Part shown: positions 55,393 through 62,143 of the stretch, piece after piece
Numbering within the stretch: the stretch's first letter is position 1
How the letters are laid out: each line of letters starts with the position of its first letter
NCBI RefSeq assembly: GCF_024972755.1
Contig: NZ_CP087724.1
Coordinates: 558,001-622,000, forward strand
DNA: 64,000 bases
Reading direction: 5' to 3'
Source of the DNA: Halanaeroarchaeum sp. HSR-CO
GTDB taxonomy: Archaea > Halobacteriota > Halobacteria > Halobacteriales > Halobacteriaceae
Position numbers and translations under genes: made by a program
Notes under the pieces: generated by a model
The model's database searches: none
What the model saw: only the letters and a program-made list of their open reading frames with translations
What the model was told of the DNA's origin: nothing

Positions 55393-56340
55393 TCACTCCG
55401 TGCCGGGCAGTTCGACCGGGTCGCCGTCGGCGAAGACCGAGGGGTCGGTGATGATCCCGTCGAGATGTAGCGGTGCGCTGACGTCGCCACCGATGCCCGC
55501 GTCGTCGCCGATGGCGAGGTGGACCGTCCCGGCAGCCTTCTCGTCGAGGAGGACCGAGCCCACCAGCTCGGTCACCGAGACGTTGGTCCCGATGCCCAGT
55601 TCCGCGAGATTGTAGGCGGCCTCGCCGACCGATTCCGCGGCCGTCTCGACCTGTGCGCTGATCTCGTCGTCCGAGATGTGGGTGACCTGTCCGTCCTCGA
55701 CCTCGAACCGGAGCGACTGGTCGGGGTCGAGTCGGCCGTATGGCATCATGGTGCCGTCGACGACGTACGTCCCGTCGGCGCTCTCCGGGCTCACGAACAC
55801 CTCGCCAGCGGGCAGGTTCGAGAACGCGCCCGGCTCGTCGACCATCCCGGTGTCTTCGTTCCACTCCCGCTCGCCCGGACGGACGGTGATGTCGGTTCCA
55901 TTGGGCGCCGTCACCCGGATCTCTTCGGCGCCGGCGACCTGCTCGAGGACGGCCGCACAGTGGCGACTGATGGCCTCGTAATCCGCGTCCAGGCCGGTGA
56001 CGAACACTGCTTCGGTGATTCCCGGAAGGGTCGCTCCGCGGACGCCAGCCGCGCTCGCCTCGCTGCGGGCGCGCGTGTGACTCAGGCTCTTGGTCGTCGG
56101 CGCGAGGAAGGCGTCGGCCTCGAGCATCGCCGCGGCCACCGGTGGCGAGGGCTCCTCGCCGTGCTGGTCGCCGGGCGGATACTGGACGATGACCGCGTCG
56201 TCGGTCACCGCGGCGGCGACCTCGTAGAGAGCCTGTCCGATGGGTCGGCGTTCGTCGTCGGTGACGACGAGACATCGCTCGCCCGCCTCGAGATCGAGAC
56301 ACTGGTGCACGGCGGTCGCTGCCGCGTCGTGGAGACTCAT
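55393..56340 (-). CDS. M29-like aminopeptidase (COG2309)
   Basis: 315 residues from the ATG at 56340. The C-terminal half carries the M29 metal motif region: E-V-F-V-S-P-E, then A-E-L-G-I-G-T-N, then G-T-V-H-L-A-I-G-D-D, and H-L-D-G-I near the end. The N-terminal half is a Rossmann-like domain. Members are leucyl aminopeptidases or related amidohydrolases; the exact substrate is unknown. It is divergent from the membrane hydrolase gene. Confidence 0.86.
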   Translation of the reverse strand: MSLHDAAATAVHQCLDLEAGERCLVVTDDERRPIGQALYEVAAAVTDDAVIVQYPPGDQHGEEPSPPVAAAMLEADAFLAPTTKSLSHTRARSEASAAGVRGATLPGITEAVFVTGLDADYEAISRHCAAVLEQVAGAEEIRVTAPNGTDITVRPGEREWNEDTGMVDEPGAFSNLPAGEVFVSPESADGTYVVDGTMMPYGRLDPDQSLRFEVEDGQVTHISDDEISAQVETAAESVGEAAYNLAELGIGTNVSVTELVGSVLLDEKAAGTVHLAIGDDAGIGGDVSAPLHLDGIITDPSVFADGDPVELPGTE

Positions 56341-56458
56341 GCTCGCCGAAAGGACCGCGGTTCCGTTAGCGTTTGTGTTCGGCCCGAGCGCCGAAATCGC
56401 ACGACGGCCGTCAGACGTCGGCGAACAGTTCTTGTTCGTTCCGCCACTCCGTCGATTC

Positions 56459-56941
56459 GTGAACAAACGCGACCACGTCCTCAACGCCGTGGCGTTGGCG
56501 ATCGGCATGGGCGCCATTTTGGCGCCGAGTTTCGACGAGGTGACCGCGAGAACGATCGCGATGGTGGGCCTTCCGGTCCTGCTCGGTGCGATGGTCCCCG
56601 ACATCGACACGAGCATCGGCTCGCACCGCAAGACCTTCCACAATTTCCTCACCCTCGGTGCCTTCGCCGCTTTCCCGTTCGTCTTCGGCAACCTACATTT
56701 CGTCTGGATCGGCGTCGCGACCCACTACATGCTGGACCTGCTGGGGAACGTGCGGGGGATGGCCCTGTTCTACCCCTGGCCCGAAGAGTACGACGTCCCA
56801 GTGGGTGTCACCGTCGACAGCCCGTGGGCGACGGTCGTGACGATGGCCGTGACGGCCTTCGAACTGGGAATATTCTACATTCTCGTCGCCGCACCTGGCC
56901 TCGGGCAATCGCCCTGGGTCGCGGGCCTGTTTCCCGTTTGA
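56459..56941 (+). CDS. Membrane-bound metal-dependent hydrolase (YdjM-like)
   Basis: 160 residues from a GTG at 56459; the open frame upstream is opposite-strand shadow. Motifs of the DUF457/YdjM family are N-K-R-D-H-V-L-N, G-A-M-V-P-D-I-D, S-H-R-K-T-F-H-N and T-H-Y-M-L-D-L-L, where the His and Asp residues are predicted metal ligands. Four hydrophobic segments place it in the membrane. The in vivo substrate is unknown. Confidence 0.84.
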   Translation: MNKRDHVLNAVALAIGMGAILAPSFDEVTARTIAMVGLPVLLGAMVPDIDTSIGSHRKTFHNFLTLGAFAAFPFVFGNLHFVWIGVATHYMLDLLGNVRGMALFYPWPEEYDVPVGVTVDSPWATVVTMAVTAFELGIFYILVAAPGLGQSPWVAGLFPV

Positions 56942-56992
56942 ACGGCCTGCTCACGGCTTCCTGTTGGCCACCGCCCGGCGGTCCTCGAAACC

Positions 56993-56998
56993 GTTAAC
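56993..56998 (+). promoter_or_regulatory. TATA-like element of gap
   Basis: GTTAAC, centred about 28 bases before the ATG at 57023. Confidence 0.5.
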
Positions 56999-57022
56999 CA
57001 GTTCGCAGGCGGACGTCGAGAC

Positions 57023-58033
57023 ATGATTCAGGTCGGGATCAACGGCTACGGAACCATCGGAAAACGAGTCGCCGACGCGGTCGCCGCCCAGCCGGACATG
57101 TCGGTCGTCGGCGTCGCGAAGACGCGACCCAACTTCGAGGCCGAACAGGCCCGTCGCCGCGGGTACGACCTGTATCCCGCGATCGAAGACCGCCTCGATC
57201 AGTTCGGTGCCGCCGGCCTGGAGACCGCCGGGACCGTCGAGGACCTCGTCGAGGCCGCCGACGTGGTCGTCGACGCGACCCCCTCGGGTATCGGCGAGCA
57301 GAACAAGGAACTTTACGAGGAGTACGACACCCCCGCGCTCTTCCAGGGCGGGGAATCCGACGACCTCGTGGACGTCTCCTTCAACGCGCGGTCGAACTTC
57401 GCGGACGCCGGGGACGCCCAGTTCGTGCGCGTCGTCTCCTGTAACACGACGGGGCTGTCCCGTCTCGTCGCGCCACTCGACGAACAGTTCGGCATCGAGA
57501 AGGTTCGGGCGACGCTCGTCCGCCGGGGCGGCGACCCGGCCCAGAGCACTCGCGGCCCGATCAACGACATCCTCCCGAACCCGGTGACACTCCCCTCCCA
57601 CCACGGCCCCGACGTCAACACCATCTTCCCCGACCTGGACATCGACACCCTCGGCCTGAAGGTGCCCGCGACGCTGATGCACATGCACTCGATCAACGTC
57701 ACCCTGGAGTCGGCACCGACGGCCGACGACGTGCGCGAGACCCTCTCGGGTGAATCGCGGCTGCTCCTCCTCGACGCGGACCTCGACATCGAGGGGACCG
57801 GGGCGCTGAAGGAGTACGCCCTGGACATGGGTCGGCCCCGCGGCGACCTCTGGGAGAACGGCATCTGGAGTGAGTCTATCACCGTGGAGGGCCGGGACCT
57901 CTATCTCTTCCAGGCCATCCACCAGGAATCCGACGTCGTCCCCGAGAACGTCGACGCCATCCGGGCCGTCCTCGGGACCGCCGACGCCGCCGAGAGCATG
58001 GCGACGACCGACGACGCCCTCGGTCTCGAATAG
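57023..58033 (+). CDS. gap: Type II glyceraldehyde-3-phosphate dehydrogenase
   Basis: 336 residues of the archaeal phosphorylating type II enzyme. The Rossmann start is [11 protein letters not shown] and the catalytic Cys140 lies in V-V-S-C-N-T-T-G. The H-M-H-S-I-N-V motif near 215-221 contains a conserved active-site His. It converts glyceraldehyde-3-phosphate to 1,3-bisphosphoglycerate with NAD(P), most likely in gluconeogenesis. A separate type I enzyme often exists in haloarchaea for glycolysis. Confidence 0.95.
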   Translation: MIQVGINGYGTIGKRVADAVAAQPDMSVVGVAKTRPNFEAEQARRRGYDLYPAIEDRLDQFGAAGLETAGTVEDLVEAADVVVDATPSGIGEQNKELYEEYDTPALFQGGESDDLVDVSFNARSNFADAGDAQFVRVVSCNTTGLSRLVAPLDEQFGIEKVRATLVRRGGDPAQSTRGPINDILPNPVTLPSHHGPDVNTIFPDLDIDTLGLKVPATLMHMHSINVTLESAPTADDVRETLSGESRLLLLDADLDIEGTGALKEYALDMGRPRGDLWENGIWSESITVEGRDLYLFQAIHQESDVVPENVDAIRAVLGTADAAESMATTDDALGLE

Positions 58034-58055
58034 GCCGGTCGACCCCAACCGAATC

Positions 58056-58061
58056 CTTTTC
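58056..58061 (+). promoter_or_regulatory. TATA-like element of the Hsp20 gene
   Basis: CTTTTC, centred about 28 bases before the ATG at 58086. Confidence 0.45.
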
Positions 58062-58085
58062 CGCCTGCTCGTCGAATCCACTCGT

Positions 58086-58481
58086 ATGAGACGCGACGAC
58101 CGCGACGACCCCTTCGACGATATCTTCCGCGAGATAGAGCGCATGATGGACGAGATGATGCAGGGCGACGGCCGCGGCGGCGTCAGCTACGAGCAGGGGC
58201 CGGCCGGGTTCGGCAGCGACACCCACGTCGACGTCCACGCGACCGACGAGGAGGTCCGCGTCGTCGCCGACCTGCCGGGCGTCGCGAAAGCCGACATCTC
58301 CCTGCAGTGCGACGGCGAGTTCCTCACCGTCGGCGCGGCCAGCGACGTCCGCGAGTACGACGAGCGCATCGAACTGCCCGCCCGGGTCGATCCGGAATCG
58401 GGGTCGGCGACCTACAACAACGGCGTTCTTGAGGTCGTCTTCGACCGCGTCGAGGAAGCGACGGACATCGACGTCGAGTGA
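58086..58481 (+). CDS. Hsp20/alpha-crystallin small heat-shock protein
   Basis: 131 residues. An N-terminal Asp/Arg/Met-rich helix (about 1-40) precedes an alpha-crystallin domain with V-R-V-V-A-D-L-P-G-V near 62-71, the ending Y-N-N-G-V-L-E-V-V-F near 111-120 and an acidic tail. The A-x-x-N-G-V-L signature is here S-A-T-Y-N-N-G-V-L. No I-x-I motif follows the domain, so large oligomers may not form. It is an ATP-independent chaperone, probably heat or stress induced. Confidence 0.9.
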   Translation: MRRDDRDDPFDDIFREIERMMDEMMQGDGRGGVSYEQGPAGFGSDTHVDVHATDEEVRVVADLPGVAKADISLQCDGEFLTVGAASDVREYDERIELPARVDPESGSATYNNGVLEVVFDRVEEATDIDVE

Positions 58482-59348
58482 CTAGTCTGCCGTCTCCCTG
58501 ATCAGCCGCGCCAGGCGGTCGTAGAAGTCGGAAACGTATTTTTCCGCGCTATCGACGGTCGGTCGAGCGTTCGTCTCGGTCACGACCACCCGGTCATCGG
58601 TGACGAGCAGATCGACGCCAAGAAGCGGGATGTCCATCACCGACGCCACTCGCTCCGCGATAGCCCGCAACTCGGCTGGCAAGTCGACCGTCTCGGCGAC
58701 CGCGCCACGGTGGACGTTGTGTTTCCAGCGGCCCGCCGTGCGGTCCGCGTCGGGGATCGTCCGTTCGACGGCACCGGCGTACGCACCGTCGACGACCATC
58801 ACCCGGTAATCGGTCGCCTCGGGGACGAACTCCTGGAGCAGATAGGAGCGGTCGCCCACGGCCTGGTTGTCGTGGAGCAACTCGAGGTAATCGACGACGC
58901 CGCGGAAGGAATCGGGGTCGTCGACGCGGACCACGCCCCGCCCGCGGGTCGTGGAGTTCGGTTTGACGACGACTGGTCCATCGAAATTGTCGAACGCGTC
59001 CAGGGTCGCCGACTCGTCGACGGGATTCGAGACGAGCGTGGTCTTCGGGACGGGGACGTCGGCGGCCTGCAGTCGGGCGAGCGTCTCCGCCTTGTTCCGC
59101 GAGCGGAGGACGGCCTCGCGGTCGTTGATCCAGGGGACGGAGAGGAGCACGGAGAGGACGCCACCCTCCATGAGCCGACCCGGGAAGACGAAGCCGACGT
59201 CGAAGCGGGCGGGGTCGAACGGCGGGTCGTCGAGGGAGACGGTGCGCTCGCTGGTGGCGATCGATTCCACGTCGATACCGCGGTCGCCGAGCGGCCCTCG
59301 AATCCGCTCGAAGGTCTGCGCTCTCGTGGCGACCGCCAGACGAACCAT
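58482..59348 (-). CDS. RimK-type ATP-grasp ligase
   Basis: 288 residues from the ATG at 59348. The ATP-grasp fold shows R-N-K-A-E-T-L-A-R-L-Q-A near 92, V-V-V-K-P-N-S-T-T-R-G-R-G-V near 135-148 (ATP-binding Lys and Gly-rich loop), and the metal-binding D-L-L-V-T-D ... V-T-E-T-N-A-R-P near 248-260. RimK-like enzymes add Glu or other amino acids to protein or metabolite ends; in archaea they can modify F420 or act in lysine biosynthesis with LysW. The target here is open. It begins where the convergent Hsp20 gene ends. Confidence 0.88.
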   Translation of the reverse strand: MVRLAVATRAQTFERIRGPLGDRGIDVESIATSERTVSLDDPPFDPARFDVGFVFPGRLMEGGVLSVLLSVPWINDREAVLRSRNKAETLARLQAADVPVPKTTLVSNPVDESATLDAFDNFDGPVVVKPNSTTRGRGVVRVDDPDSFRGVVDYLELLHDNQAVGDRSYLLQEFVPEATDYRVMVVDGAYAGAVERTIPDADRTAGRWKHNVHRGAVAETVDLPAELRAIAERVASVMDIPLLGVDLLVTDDRVVVTETNARPTVDSAEKYVSDFYDRLARLIRETAD

Positions 59349-59359
59349 CGAATCCGGCC

Positions 59360-59890
59360 TTACTTCGTGAGCAGTTCCTCGCCGCGCTCGACGTCGATCT
59401 TGCACGGCGGGGTCAGTTTGTTGTACGCACGGCGGAAGGCGTCCTTGACGACGGGCGCCTGGTCGGCCGTGCAGTAGGCGGTAAAGAGCGGGTCGCCCTT
59501 CTGGACGCGCGCGGCGGTGCCGACCGGGACGCCGAAGGCTTGCCGCATGCCGTCGGAGACGCGGTCCGCGCCCGCGCCGGTCGCCTGCTTGTTCTCCCGG
59601 AGGATCTGGTGGGGGAACTTGCGGAGCATCATCTTGTACGTCCCCTCGCCGAGTTCCTTGATGAGGTGGCGGTTGGCCGACAGCCGCGCGGCCTCCAGGG
59701 CGCCGTGGAGCATCTGGACGGACTCCTCGGGGACGAGGCTGATCTGGACGGGCCAGTCCTCGGGGTCCGAGTCGAGGTCGCCCATGTTGTGCTGTGCGAT
59801 CTTCGAGCCCGGGATGCCCGTGACGTAGTCCCGCCGGGTGTAGGCGGGCTTGTCGATGTCCCGAAACATCGAGGCCGGATTATCGGACAT
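59360..59890 (-). CDS. rpl10e: Ribosomal protein L10e (uL16)
   Basis: 176 residues from the ATG giving [12 protein letters not shown]; the frame upstream is not conserved. Signatures are [17 protein letters not shown] and the P-H-Q-I-L-R-E-N-K near 110-118. It is the archaeal counterpart of bacterial L16 on the large subunit, near the tRNA path. The length matches the family exactly. Confidence 0.96.
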   Translation of the reverse strand: MSDNPASMFRDIDKPAYTRRDYVTGIPGSKIAQHNMGDLDSDPEDWPVQISLVPEESVQMLHGALEAARLSANRHLIKELGEGTYKMMLRKFPHQILRENKQATGAGADRVSDGMRQAFGVPVGTAARVQKGDPLFTAYCTADQAPVVKDAFRRAYNKLTPPCKIDVERGEELLTK

Positions 59891-59920
59891 GGTTACTACT
59901 GTGTGCTCAGGGAGCAAACG

Positions 59921-59929
59921 GGTATAAGA
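59921..59929 (-). promoter_or_regulatory. TATA element of the L10e gene
   Basis: TCTTATACC on the minus strand, centred about 35 bases before the ATG at 59890, implying a leader of roughly 8-10 bases. Confidence 0.5.
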
Positions 59930-59992
59930 CCTTCGAAGCACCGGGCTGGCACCGACAGACCGCCAGGCCTGCTCTCCGCCGGTCGATGGCGG

Positions 59993-60073
59993 GGCGTCGC
60001 TTCCCTGTCCGTCCAGCCGGTCGTCGCTTCCCTATCCGTCCAGCCGGTCGTCGCTTCGCTATCCGTCCAGCTG
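59993..60073. repeat. Three tandem 27-bp repeats over the 3' end of the winged-helix gene
   Basis: Units at 59993-60019, 60020-60046 and 60047-60073 are nearly identical. The last unit holds the stop codon (60059-60061) and most of the C-terminal D-D-Q-L-D-G codons of the winged-helix gene. The other two lie beyond the stop, so the gene end has been triplicated downstream. Confidence 0.85.
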
Positions 60074-60346
60074 GTCGTCGATGAACGCGTCGAAGTCCAG
60101 GTCCGCCTCGTCCATCCGGTCGACGTGTTCGAGGACGAGGTTGCCCTTCTCGGTGATCTCGTAGAGGCCGCTGTTGGGCGCCGGCCCCACCCGGTCCAGC
60201 AGGTCGTAGTCCGCCAGGACGGGCAGTCGGGTGTTGATGTACGAGCGGTCCTTCTCGAGGTGGTACGCCAGATTCGCCGCGGTGTTGCGCTTCCCGTCCG
60301 AGAGTGCCTCGAGGATCTCGACGTCCGTTGGCCTGGCGAGTTTCAT
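60059..60346 (-). CDS. PhiH1-repressor-like winged-helix protein
   Basis: 95 residues. The winged helix spans about 5-75: I-L-E-A-L-S-D-G-K-R-N-T-A-A-N-L-A, then a recognition helix around D-R-S-Y-I-N-T-R-L, then a wing with G-L-Y-E-I-T-E-K-G. It resembles small haloarchaeal and phage PhiH-like regulators and may come from a mobile element. The C-terminal codons lie in a 27-bp tandem repeat. A palindrome in its promoter (60376-60385) might be a self-binding site. Confidence 0.85.
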   Translation of the reverse strand: MKLARPTDVEILEALSDGKRNTAANLAYHLEKDRSYINTRLPVLADYDLLDRVGPAPNSGLYEITEKGNLVLEHVDRMDEADLDFDAFIDDQLDG

Positions 60347-60375
60347 TCGCGCAGTTTCGTATTCGACGATAGGGA

Positions 60376-60385
60376 CTATTAATAG
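60376..60385. promoter_or_regulatory. Palindromic TATA/operator of the winged-helix gene
   Basis: CTATTAATAG is a perfect 10-bp palindrome, centred about 34 bases before the ATG at 60346. It can serve as TATA element and possible repressor site at once. Confidence 0.45.
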
Positions 60386-60512
60386 GTACCGATATGTGGG
60401 CCGTGTACCACCACTACGTGGCCGCCACTCCGCGTCTATCGGCCGAAATAGAGGGAAAAGGGTTCGTCTACTGCGGGAAGGGGGATTCGTTTCGGCGCGT
60501 CGGTAGACCCGT

Positions 60513-60806
60513 TCAGCGGTCCGCCGTGAGTTCGGTGACCGACTGTTTCGCCAGCTTGAGGTCGTCTACCGCGCGGCGGTGGTTCTCTATCGCGGCGTCG
60601 ATGAGTTCGTCGACTTCGCGGTCCTCGAGGCTCCGTTCGTCCTCGGCCCGCAGCAGGTGCAGATACCCTTCGATGGCCCTGCGCTCCGCCTCGTTCGCCT
60701 GGAGGAGCGCTCGTACGCCCGTCCACCAGAGTTCCCGATCGGAGTCGAGTTCCTCGCCCAACCGTACGCCACGAATCTGTTCAGCACTCCCTGTGCTATC
60801 GCCCAT
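60513..60806 (-). CDS. Small helical protein A, paralogue of the next gene
   Basis: 97 residues from the ATG at 60806; a GTG 12 bases upstream is closer than normal to the CATTAAGG element near 60837. The body is a long helix pair with L-L-Q-A-N-E-A-E-R-R-A-I-E and A-I-E-N-H-R-R-A-V-D-D-L-K-L-A-K, acidic and without Cys. No signal peptide or membrane segment. The pattern L-L-x-A-x-x-A-E-x-R-A-x-E ... D-x-A-I-x-x-H aligns with the protein at 60936-61193, so the two form a tandem paralogous pair. Function unknown. Confidence 0.68.
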   Translation of the reverse strand: MGDSTGSAEQIRGVRLGEELDSDRELWWTGVRALLQANEAERRAIEGYLHLLRAEDERSLEDREVDELIDAAIENHRRAVDDLKLAKQSVTELTADR

Positions 60807-60935
60807 CGCGGCCGTCACTTGTCAGGGTGATTCCTTAATGGTTCCCATTTGGGGAGTCGTTGACACCCATCACGCCATCGAGTGGTTACACCTTCGTGAT
60901 TGCACTGTCGCGGGGTGTTATCGCCCGTTTTCGGT

Positions 60936-61193
60936 CTATTCGTCGTTTGGCGATTGCTGGAACTCCCGGAGTGCCGCCAGTTCCTCGCTCGCGGCCTGGT
61001 GCTGGGCGATGGCACGGTCGAGGGACTTTTCGGCGGTGGTGATGTCGTTTCGCTGCCCGTCTACCTGGTGTAACAGCATGGTCTCCATGGCGCGGGACTC
61101 GGCGTCCTGGGCCGCCCGGAGCAGCTGGTAGGCGGCCATGACGTCTGGGACGGTCGCGTCGCTGTCTGTGGGGGACGGGGGCGTGTCGGGCAT
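60936..61193 (-). CDS. Small helical protein B, paralogue of the previous gene
   Basis: 85 residues from the ATG at 61193. An AATTATAC-type element about 32 bases upstream fits this start rather than the one at 61250. The polar N-terminus P-D-T-P-P-S-P-T-D-S precedes two helices: Y-Q-L-L-R-A-A-Q-D-A-E-S-R-A-M-E and A-I-A-Q-H-Q-A-A-S-E-E-L-A-A-L-R. It is related to the protein at 60513-60806. Likely a coiled-coil dimer; function unknown. Confidence 0.66.
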   Translation of the reverse strand: MPDTPPSPTDSDATVPDVMAAYQLLRAAQDAESRAMETMLLHQVDGQRNDITTAEKSLDRAIAQHQAASEELAALREFQQSPNDE

Positions 61194-61250
61194 GTATACT
61201 ATCGGTATATCGTCGTGGTTGTATAATTGTTTGGGCGCTGTGATGTTCAT

Positions 61251-61865
61251 CCGTCAGTCGAACCTGCAATACCACTCCCGAAAGCCCCCTCCCGCTCGCG
61301 GCTCACGGCTCACTCCGTTCGCCGTTCGCTCATACCGAGACGCTCCCTACGGTCGCGTCTCGCGCACGCTCGCCGGGATATCCTTCGCTTCTCACGGTTC
61401 ACTTCGTTCACCGTTCGATTTCTCGAGGCCTCCCTCTGGACGGCCTCGCTACGCTCAGGATAGGGCCCGCCGAGGCGTACGCGACCTGCGTGGCGGCGAA
61501 GCCGCCACGTTATAGGTGGTCGGCAAGGCCGACCACCCTGTCGGCCCCTTTCGAAGCCCCACCCGACATATTGTGTATCTTATCTGGATGGGGCGGTTGT
61601 TAGGCTTAGCTGGACGACACTTGAGTGGCACAGTGCATTTCGTACTGTGCCGTACTCTCGAAACGATCCGCGGTGGTTTGCATAATCCGAACTTACCTGG
61701 CTGTCGAGTCAGCGAGGTGGCGGTGGTTCTTCGGTCGGTTACCGCCGTATCAAAGACAGCAGATCGAAACTCCGGTTTGGGTCGGCTTAGGCGTCGGCCC
61801 CGTCGCTTTCGCTGTTCGTAACGAAGTGACCCGCGACCCTGTCTCTATTCGAGTCACTACTCCCG
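61251..61865. other. Hairpin-rich non-coding segment
   Basis: About 615 bases with no convincing gene. At least five perfect inverted repeats stand in a row: 61337-61361 (7-bp stem), 61425-61447 (6 bp), 61489-61509 (9 bp, GAA loop), 61515-61537 (10 bp, AAG loop) and 61627-61651 (8 bp). Between them are pseudo-repetitive words such as CTCACGGTTCACTTCG and its reverse. Such DNA is common between haloarchaeal genes and may be the remnant of an IS200/IS605-like or MITE element, or a non-coding RNA. No transposase fragment was found. Confidence 0.6.
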
Positions 61866-62129
61866 ATGTCCCTCCAGGATTCCCAGCCGACGCGGTCCAC
61901 CCGATTTCGCCGGTTCATCGCGTGGTACACGGTCATGCTCGGGGCGTTTTCGACGCTTCTACTGATCTCTATCGTCCTCATCGCGTACGTCTTCGACGGG
62001 AATCTCGCGCTCTACATCGACAAGTTCGGCGAGGCGGGCGTGGAGTTGCTCCTGTTCGCCATCGTGGCCGGGACCGTTCCCTTTGGCCTCTACGTTCTCG
62101 ACGATTTCCTTCGCGACTCGGGCGGGTGA
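61866..62129 (+). CDS. Small two-helix membrane protein
   Basis: 87 residues, ATG start. A basic N-terminus (R-S-T-R-F-R-R-F) precedes a hydrophobic helix at about 18-42, a short loop (D-G-N-L-A-L-Y-I-D-K-F-G-E) and a second helix at about 60-77, followed by L-D-D-F-L-R-D. I do not recognise the family. It stands between the hairpin region and the convergent surface-protein gene. Confidence 0.65.
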   Translation: MSLQDSQPTRSTRFRRFIAWYTVMLGAFSTLLLISIVLIAYVFDGNLALYIDKFGEAGVELLLFAIVAGTVPFGLYVLDDFLRDSGG

Positions 62130-62143
62130 ATGGCGGGATCTCA

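Noticed and set aside
61251-61600. CRISPR array.
   Set aside because: The repeats are inverted and unequal, not direct repeats of constant length with spacers.
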